From an uncultured Nitrospirota bacterium (lineage in GTDB: Bacteria; CG2-30-53-67): a stretch of 64,000 nucleotides of DNA. The notes beneath the pieces were generated by a model. That model saw only the letters and a list, made by a program, of their open reading frames with translations. It had not been told where the DNA came from and did no database searches. The stretch spans positions 1-64,000 of the forward strand of contig CAMYMF010000009.1 of the NCBI GenBank assembly GCA_947259355.1, given 5' to 3'. This document shows, piece by piece, positions 58,760-64,000 of the stretch. Each line of letters starts with the position of its first letter. Position 1 is the first letter of the stretch. The position numbers and the translations under genes are program-made.

Positions 58760-58790
58760 CAGAACGGCCCGCTAAAAGCGGGCCGTTCTG
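58760..58790. terminator. Perfect hairpin between convergent genes
   Basis: CAGAACGGCCCGC (58760-58772) pairs with GCGGGCCGTTCTG (58778-58790), loop TAAAA. It lies between the ends of the ABM gene and the receptor gene and probably ends transcription from both sides, although no T-run follows. Confidence 0.65.
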
Positions 58791-58794
58791 CCAG

Positions 58795-58821
58795 GCGATC
58801 CCTCATGCCATATCCGCCTTA
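58795..58821. repeat. Dispersed intergenic repeat, copy 4
   Basis: GCGATCCCTCATGCCATATC then CGCCTTA; a diverged copy of the 20369 element. As with copy 3, on the minus strand it begins at the stop codon of the gene it follows. Confidence 0.45.
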
Positions 58822-61029
58822 GAGCCGGAAGTTGTATCTGGCTGTGATGCCGCCGTAGAAGTTGCGCTCCGGCGCGGGCTCAAAGAACCTCCCGCCAAAG
58901 GCATTCACACGGACGTTGCCGTTGTACTCCTCGTCGAAGAGGTTGTTCACACCGAAAAATGGAGAGAATTCCCATGCCCCTTGCAGAAACGTGTGGCTTG
59001 CGCGCAAATTCACGACGGTATAGGAATCGTTCTTTTCGGTGTTGGCGTTGTTGACGAAGAAGTCGTCTACGTTCAAGAGATCCGCAACGAGATAAAAACC
59101 CGAGCCGTGAAGGTAGGCGATCTCTCCGTGCAGAAGGTTCTCCGGAATGCCGGGGATTTCGTTGCCGTCGAAGACGTTGCCGTTGTTGTCGGTGAACCGG
59201 TCGAAGGTGAAGTCGGAATAAGTATAGGCCGCCGAAGCGGTCAGGCCGGCAAAGGGTTCCACCGAAACCGAGGCCTCGATCCCGTCTCGTGTAGATCTGC
59301 CTGCATTGACAAAGAAGTCCCGGTCGGGCATGCTGGGAATCTCAAAGGGGATCAGTTCATCTTTTACATCGACGGTGAACAGGGAGAGCGCATATTGCGT
59401 GCGATAGGGGAGCGTGCCCTTGATACCGACTTCATAGTTCGTTGCAGTCTGCGGATCCAGATCCCGGTTGAAGCCCCCGCCGCCCGAGGGATTGGCAAAC
59501 TCGCTCGTGGTGGGTGTTTCGAAGGATTGTGAGATATTACCGTAGAGATTCACCGCCGGCGACAGGCTATACAGAAGCCCGACCATCGGGCTGAACTCGT
59601 CAAGGGTACGGCTACCCGAGTCGTCGCCGTCGGACAGGAAATCGTCCTCCACTTTGAAGCGCACCCAGTCTTGACGGGCCCCCAGCGTAAGCTCCAGGTT
59701 CTCCAGGGGTTGGAACTCATTCTGAACAAAGACACCGGTGCTGGTGACCTTCTCGTTCTGATCAAATGTCAGTGCACCGAGCACACCCATGTTGTTCTCG
59801 AAGCGATCGCGATCATCGTCCTGGCGATCCACATCCACCCCCAGAATCAGCCTGTTCTGCTTCCCCCATAGCCCTCCCGTGAAGGTATACTTCAGGCCGC
59901 CGCCGAAGAAGAATCGGTCGAAGGCGACGGCCCCGCCGTCGGTGAAGGGCAGTTTGTTGGCGAAATCACGCCAGACGTAATAATTCCTCACCATCAGCTC
60001 GTGCTTGTCGCCAAAGGATTTCTGATACACCAGCCCGACGCGCTGTTGATCCAGCTCCTCACCGGTGTCAAACTGCAGATTTCGGTCCCGTGCCTGCTGA
60101 GGATCCTCCTTGGCCTGCTGCCGGGTGAGAGAACCGGGGTCATCGGCGACGGGGGAGTCGGTCAAATTGACGACGGCCGCCAGGTTGGCAGTCCCATCGA
60201 TGGTGTAGCGGAATTTGCTGTTGAACTGAGTGGCCTCCGTCCGACTATGGTTGCGATACCCGTCCAATTGTAGATCGGACAAGTTGAAGAAGTAATTGAG
60301 AGCTCCCAACTGACCACCGCTTTTAATCTGATGTTTTTGAAAGTCAAATTCCCCGAAGGACAATCGGGCCTCTGCAAAAGGCTCCCGGGGTCCGGTCTCG
60401 GACGTGATGCTGATCACGCCGCCGGCCGCATTGCCGTAAAGCGATGAGGCAGAACCGCGAATGACTTCAATCCTCTGCGCGGAGCCCAGATCGATACTGT
60501 CCACCTGTCCCTGGCCATCGGCCAACGTTTCCGGAATATCGTCCACGACGATTTTGATGCCCCGGATGCCGAAACCCGCGCGAGCGCCGAAACCACGTAT
60601 GGAGATCCGCAAGTCCTGGGCAAAGTTAAAACGGTTCTGCATGAAGAGCCCAGGAATCTTGGTCAGCGATTCGTCCAAGCCAAGCTGTGGCTGCGCGGTC
60701 TGGATATCGTCCTGACCGACCACACCGACGGCCGCGGGCACCTTGCGGAGCGGTTTTTCGACCCTGGTCGCCCGAACGGTGATCTCCTCCATTTCAACGG
60801 GCTCGGACCCCTGATCGGCAGACTCTGCCACGGCCGGTTGCAAGGTATATGCCACCACGCAAAGAACGGTGATTAGCAGAAGAATCGACCGGCAAAAACG
60901 AAAGACCGGTCCGCGTCCGACTCGTTCCAATTCGGCGGCATGGGCCTGCCTGGCCCTTGTTTCGATGGGTATCTTGCCTCTGTCTGCCCTGCATAGAGCA
61001 CGGCAACCACGCCTTTCGGCCTTGATCAT
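58819..61029 (-). CDS. TonB-dependent outer-membrane receptor
   Basis: 736 residues, strong GAGAGGAGGG site. A long basic N terminus leads into a signal segment (about 45-68, SILLLITVLCVVAYTLQPAVA). Then a TonB box (EEITVRATR), plug domain (DIQTAQPQLGLDESLTKIPG, FGIRGIKIVVDDIPETLAD, VIRGSASSLYGNAAGG) and a barrel ending with Phe-Arg-Leu preceded by FYGGITARYN. It is FecA/PupB-like in plug and barrel. No transporter, riboswitch or sensor is next to it, so the ligand (iron chelate or other) is open. Confidence 0.9.
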   Translation of the reverse strand: MIKAERRGCRALCRADRGKIPIETRARQAHAAELERVGRGPVFRFCRSILLLITVLCVVAYTLQPAVAESADQGSEPVEMEEITVRATRVEKPLRKVPAAVGVVGQDDIQTAQPQLGLDESLTKIPGLFMQNRFNFAQDLRISIRGFGARAGFGIRGIKIVVDDIPETLADGQGQVDSIDLGSAQRIEVIRGSASSLYGNAAGGVISITSETGPREPFAEARLSFGEFDFQKHQIKSGGQLGALNYFFNLSDLQLDGYRNHSRTEATQFNSKFRYTIDGTANLAAVVNLTDSPVADDPGSLTRQQAKEDPQQARDRNLQFDTGEELDQQRVGLVYQKSFGDKHELMVRNYYVWRDFANKLPFTDGGAVAFDRFFFGGGLKYTFTGGLWGKQNRLILGVDVDRQDDDRDRFENNMGVLGALTFDQNEKVTSTGVFVQNEFQPLENLELTLGARQDWVRFKVEDDFLSDGDDSGSRTLDEFSPMVGLLYSLSPAVNLYGNISQSFETPTTSEFANPSGGGGFNRDLDPQTATNYEVGIKGTLPYRTQYALSLFTVDVKDELIPFEIPSMPDRDFFVNAGRSTRDGIEASVSVEPFAGLTASAAYTYSDFTFDRFTDNNGNVFDGNEIPGIPENLLHGEIAYLHGSGFYLVADLLNVDDFFVNNANTEKNDSYTVVNLRASHTFLQGAWEFSPFFGVNNLFDEEYNGNVRVNAFGGRFFEPAPERNFYGGITARYNFRL

Positions 61030-61252
61030 TTGGTCCCTCCTCTCTCGTCGGTTGGTGCAAGAGTTCAGCCGGTTTTGTCAGGTCGCCGCGACGACCGCCG
61101 CCGGTTTATGAACCCGTCGTTGACGCTGTCGTCACAGCGAAAGCTGCTTCCGCCGTGATGGCAACATTGGAAAACACAATAAACCTCCACGACCAACGGA
61201 CGTGACTTTGGCCCCCCTGGAAGGGGGTTTCCCTTTGGCCCGCGTTTCAGAG
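61030..61252. other. Intergenic region upstream of receptor gene
   Basis: Leader of the receptor gene. GC-rich without a gene; no cobalamin riboswitch or Fur-box-like sequence that I would defend. Confidence 0.4.
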
Positions 61253-61332
61253 TCCCCCTTCAGCAAAGGGGGATATAGGGGGATTTGATTGGATCGTTTT
61301 AAATCCCCCCCAACCGCCCTTTTGTCAAAGGG
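61253..61332. repeat. G/C-run palindromic intergenic repeat
   Basis: Three consecutive palindromes: TCCCCCTT / AAGGGGGA (61253-61273), AGGGGGATTT / AAATCCCCCC (61277-61310), CCCTTT / AAAGGG (61317-61332). Runs of this kind recur as intergenic repeats in many environmental Gram-negative genomes. No gene is inside. Confidence 0.65.
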
Positions 61333-61428
61333 GGGAGAGACTCGCCCTGATGGTTCTATGCTGGGTCGTCATTCCGCATCCTCAGACGAAAGACATCTGA
61401 CCACTTCAGGCAAAGCTACTTAGACTTT

Positions 61429-61451
61429 GACCCGGTCCACAGGACCGGGTC
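61429..61451. terminator. Perfect hairpin after lipoprotein operon
   Basis: GACCCGGTCC (61429-61438) and GGACCGGGTC (61442-61451) with a 3-base loop, 43 bases behind the stop of the lipoprotein gene on the minus strand. T-content after it is weak on either strand. Confidence 0.6.
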
Positions 61452-61493
61452 TTTGCGATTTATAAACAAAACCGCGTTCGTGCGGTGGGCGTA

Positions 61494-62192
61494 TCACGGC
61501 TCAAAACGGGTCAGCTCGAGGACCAGCGTCCCACCAACGAATACGCCTGTGTCGAGCTCTTCGGTCCGTTCCAGTTTGACGAGGCCGACGCCCGGTGCAT
61601 ACCACTCGCGGGTAATAACCGGGAGTTCGCCCCAGCCGATGCGCGGATCCACATACATGGTTAGATCCGCCTCCCCCATGATCTCGATGCAATTCTCAAA
61701 GACGCCCGCTGGCACACTGACCGTCGCTGTCAGTGACTCGATGTGATAGCTCATGGGGAACTTGATGCTGCGATGGTAATCCTCATAGGGGTGGATGCGC
61801 CGTATCACATAGGGGTGCGTGGTCGCTCGCCATTCCGTTCCGGGCTCGAGGGGGTATTTGAGAACATAGCGGGGCTCGGGATCGGGGCGCGGCCGACGCT
61901 GGACAATGGTGCGCTTGGCGACGCGGTAAATCCCGGTGGCATCCTCTCGTATCAGGTAGTCGGTGCCCGAACTGGTGCGTCTGATGAAGTGCTCCGTGTC
62001 ATTGACCCTGCCGCGCCCCAGATTCTCGATGTGCAGGGAATCCTCGGAGATGTCCCCACGCTCGGTCGTCGTCACGACTCGATACGACCATTCGGGACCT
62101 CGCTCCAGCGGAAAATAGCCGGAGTGCTCCGGCGAACACCCCGTGAGCGCCATGGCCAGAACCCAGGCATGCCACCATCGGTATCGATTCAT
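61494..62192 (-). CDS. Predicted lipoprotein
   Basis: 232 residues. Signal peptide with lipobox LTGC (Cys19) at the start of the mature protein. The rest is soluble and beta-rich (EWSYRVVTTTERGD, VLKYPLEPGTEWRATTHP, ITREWYAPGVGLVKLERTEE), resembling lipoproteins with a DUF3108-like character, but I do not assign a family. It overlaps the membrane protein gene upstream by 4 bases, making it the last gene of the ExbB/ExbD-like operon. Confidence 0.75.
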   Translation of the reverse strand: MNRYRWWHAWVLAMALTGCSPEHSGYFPLERGPEWSYRVVTTTERGDISEDSLHIENLGRGRVNDTEHFIRRTSSGTDYLIREDATGIYRVAKRTIVQRRPRPDPEPRYVLKYPLEPGTEWRATTHPYVIRRIHPYEDYHRSIKFPMSYHIESLTATVSVPAGVFENCIEIMGEADLTMYVDPRIGWGELPVITREWYAPGVGLVKLERTEELDTGVFVGGTLVLELTRFEP

Positions 62193-62701
62193 TTCTCAGG
62201 CAGCTCCGGATCAGGAAGGTCATAAAGACGAATCATCTTTCGCTTTTGCGCGAATCTCCGAACCTGGCGAGGGCTGTCGTCAGCCGTGACCCATTCGCTC
62301 TTACCCAACTGCATGATTCCGTCGCGTATGCGCTTATTGGCCTCTTCGAATTGGGTATGCATATCCGATGAATACGGTATCTCATAGGCACGGGGCTCTG
62401 CGGCCGGCCTGTTTTCGGCAAGTGAGCTGGCCCAGATGTAGATCATCCCCGGGCTGCCTGTTGTTTTGTCCGGCTCATGGATCGTAGAGGCCAACAGGAG
62501 AAAGCGCTCCGGCGGGCTCGCTGCCGTCGGCCAGCCCTGCATGCCACCCAGCGAACGGTACGTCACAAAGTAGAGCGCGGTGACCAGCAGAATACTCAAC
62601 ACTTTGACCCATACGGGCCAACGGGAGTTGACGGCGAGTGTGAGCACCAAAACACCCAGGGCAGCATAAGCGATGGACAACCCAATGACAGCCTGACTCA
62701 T
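62189..62701 (-). CDS. Hypothetical membrane protein
   Basis: 170 residues. Two hydrophobic segments at the start (QAVIGLSIAYAALGVLVLTL, WVKVLSILLVTALYFVTYRS), then a soluble part with FLLLASTIHEPDKTTGSPGM and a charged tail. Family not recognised. It overlaps both neighbours by 4 bases, so it works with the ExbD-like protein and the lipoprotein. Confidence 0.7.
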   Translation of the reverse strand: MSQAVIGLSIAYAALGVLVLTLAVNSRWPVWVKVLSILLVTALYFVTYRSLGGMQGWPTAASPPERFLLLASTIHEPDKTTGSPGMIYIWASSLAENRPAAEPRAYEIPYSSDMHTQFEEANKRIRDGIMQLGKSEWVTADDSPRQVRRFAQKRKMIRLYDLPDPELPEK

Positions 62702-63306
62702 AACTGTTTCACCTCGACGATCGATTTGAACAGCGTGTTCACGGCCTTCACTTGACCCTCGCGACTGACGGAAAAGCGCACGGCCGTTTTTTCAACACCC
62801 TTCTGCTCCAAAGTGACCGATCCGTAATAGACGACCTCCAGTTTGGGATTGACCTTCACCACACGCACATTGGCCGTGACCGGCTCCAAGGTCTTGGTCG
62901 CATAGTAATGCAGGTTCACCACGTATTCGCCCGGCAGTGTCCCCCGTATGGTGACCACCTCCTGGTTAAGGGGATTCACGAGCTCCTTACCGCTGACCAC
63001 GATGGTATCGCTTTCCATCCCCCGATCGTCGCGATCCAGGTGCATGAGCCCCACTTCCGGTTTGCGGAACCATACAACGTTGCCATCCGGATCTTCCACC
63101 CACGTATCGATGTCATCGGTGTTGAAATCGTCCCAGGTGGTCGTCACAATATACTCGGCTTTCGGATCGATGAGGCCCTCCTTGGGGGGCGGGTTGAGTG
63201 CGATGAGCGTAATCAAAAACAAGAAGGTGAACGCCAGCAGTGAATTGAACAACAGATCCGTGAAGGGATCCTGGTCGAAAGGCCGTCTGGGTCTCAAGAT
63301 CGCCAT
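62698..63306 (-). CDS. ExbD-like membrane-anchored protein
   Basis: 202 residues. One N-terminal membrane helix directly after RRPFDQDPFTDLLFNSLLAF, which has the Asp placement of ExbD/TolR/MotB-type proteins (residue in or near the helix). The periplasmic part is not an ordinary ExbD domain: beta-rich with TWVEDPDGNVVWFRKPEVGL and PGEYVVNLHYYA. It is encoded 3 bases behind the MotA/TolQ/ExbB-like gene, so the two should form a proton-driven motor. What it powers is unknown. Confidence 0.7.
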   Translation of the reverse strand: MAILRPRRPFDQDPFTDLLFNSLLAFTFLFLITLIALNPPPKEGLIDPKAEYIVTTTWDDFNTDDIDTWVEDPDGNVVWFRKPEVGLMHLDRDDRGMESDTIVVSGKELVNPLNQEVVTIRGTLPGEYVVNLHYYATKTLEPVTANVRVVKVNPKLEVVYYGSVTLEQKGVEKTAVRFSVSREGQVKAVNTLFKSIVEVKQL

Positions 63307-63309
63307 AGT

Positions 63310-64000
63310 CTAGGTTTCTCCAGTCAGGCGCGGAATCACCGAGGTCTGGGCATAGTGGACCGTGTGGCTGACGAGCTTGTCAGCCCCGCGATCGAGCATC
63401 AGGTACTGGAAACCGAGAAGAACATTGGCCATGAGGCCCACCAGGGTGGTGTTCAACGCGACGCCCATGCCGACGGTCATTCGTGACAAGACCCCCTGTA
63501 TATCGGATAAGTCCAGAGACTCGGCGGTGGAGACCGAACCCAGCATCATGACGAAGCCGATCACCGTCCCCAAAAGGCCGAGTTTCAGGGACAAACCGCT
63601 GATGAACCAGCCCATTTCGTGCTGGCCTCGGGCGCGCTCCGCGAGTATTTCCGTCAGTTGCGTATGTTCCAGTTGCAGTTCGGGCGCCGAGCCGCCCTGA
63701 TACCGGAGCAGTATGGAACGCAGATAGTCCACGGGCAGCGAGGATCGAAGCGGTTGGCCGCGCAAGAGCAGCGTCTCCCCGTCCAACTGCGGCGCAGCCG
63801 CAGCAGTGGAGGCTGCCTGCGCCATCTCGCCAATCAGGTTCAACTGTTTGGACATGAAAAGAGCCCGGAGCCCACAATGGGCCGTGGCGCCCACGAACAA
63901 CAGCGCAATGACATAGGAGATACGGGTCGGATCCCGCATGAAGATTTCGCTCAAGACCCCCAGTTGCCACGCCATCCACAACCCGAATACGAGGGTACCG
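63310..64000 (-). CDS. MotA/TolQ/ExbB proton channel family protein, partial
   Basis: The frame is open to the right edge of the window, so the N terminus is missing; a TTG at 63981 is probably internal because the codons before it read L-V-F-G-L-W. At least three membrane segments, including SYVIALLFVGATAHCGLRAL and the conserved pore helices GLSLKLGLLGTVIGFVMMLG and VGMGVALNTTLVGLMANVLL. It forms the channel part of a proton-driven complex with the ExbD-like protein. Confidence 0.87.
   Translation of the reverse strand, partial: GTLVFGLWMAWQLGVLSEIFMRDPTRISYVIALLFVGATAHCGLRALFMSKQLNLIGEMAQAASTAAAAPQLDGETLLLRGQPLRSSLPVDYLRSILLRYQGGSAPELQLEHTQLTEILAERARGQHEMGWFISGLSLKLGLLGTVIGFVMMLGSVSTAESLDLSDIQGVLSRMTVGMGVALNTTLVGLMANVLLGFQYLMLDRGADKLVSHTVHYAQTSVIPRLTGET

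Noticed and set aside
61253-61332. Possible CRISPR-like repeat array
   Set aside because: The units are palindromes of G/C runs without equal spacers or a constant repeat.

Overview
The window looks like a high-GC chromosome segment from an anaerobic Gram-negative bacterium. Two TonB-dependent receptors, an AsmA protein, a lipoprotein and ExbB/ExbD-like proteins indicate an outer membrane. B12-dependent ribonucleotide reductase, many corrinoid methyltransferase genes, a tungsten-type aldehyde oxidoreductase and HdrD/cytochrome-b-like proteins indicate an anaerobic, cobalamin-rich physiology. Desulfobacterota (former Deltaproteobacteria) or a neighbouring lineage is my best guess; no rRNA or tRNA gene is visible to settle it.

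Layout. 1-5946: end of nrdJ and a run of housekeeping or unknown genes (DUF5658-like, DUF1844-like, AsmA, OsmC). 6027-9840: a PAS/GAF sensor kinase with an overlapping NtrC-type sigma-54 activator. 10053-20249: a dense, mostly overlapping operon on the + strand. It encodes a degenerate receiver protein, a UroD/MtaA-type protein, a carboxymuconolactone-decarboxylase-like protein, an MtrH-type methyltransferase, a second UroD/MtaA protein, a corrinoid protein, a two-cluster ferredoxin-like protein, a RamA-like corrinoid activator, a small conserved protein, a cysteate-synthase-like PLP enzyme and a fused ComDE-like sulfopyruvate decarboxylase. The last two are the Methanosarcina-type enzymes of coenzyme M synthesis, here inside a corrinoid methyl-transfer operon. 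This is the most striking feature of the window.

20250-35400: a composite intergenic repeat, a cobalamin riboswitch with terminator controlling a small cysteine-rich protein, a NarL-type two-component pair, and a - strand group of UroD protein, 589-residue unknown protein and LarC C-terminal-domain protein, divergent from a MarR regulator. Next are a ferredoxin-SCP2 fusion and a complete vitamin B12 uptake locus (btuB, btuF, btuC, btuD) under a second cobalamin riboswitch. 35409-39046: an AhpD-like protein, a Rdx/SelW-like protein overlapping another UroD gene, a DUF1638-like protein and small genes.

39098-49561 (- strand): an operon of about ten genes: UroD/MtaA, CobW-type GTPase, unknown, MoxR ATPase, VWA protein with an HExxH motif, zinc-ribbon protein, DUF2284 protein, second UroD, corrinoid protein and RamA-like activator. 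It pairs corrinoid methyl transfer with a MoxR/VWA chaperone pair and a metallochaperone-type GTPase. 50104-53096 (- strand): a DsrE-like protein, an HdrD-like iron-sulfur protein, a small cysteine protein and a membrane cytochrome b. The start regions of these two operons share a conserved element of about 50 nt. 53741-57881: an aldehyde ferredoxin oxidoreductase with its MoaD-like carrier, radical SAM maturase and an unknown protein. 58285-64000: an ABM-domain protein, a TonB-dependent receptor, G/C-run palindromes, and a partial MotA/TolQ/ExbB-like operon with a lipoprotein.

Working model (inference): UroD-type and MtrH-type methyltransferases move methyl groups from unknown donors over two corrinoid proteins to tetrahydrofolate and/or a thiol that may be coenzyme M. 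RamA-like proteins reactivate the corrinoids, B12 uptake supplies the cofactor, and the HdrD/cytochrome b module links thiol/disulfide chemistry to the quinone pool. Four genes have sigma-70-like promoters so close to their start codons that their mRNAs would be leaderless.
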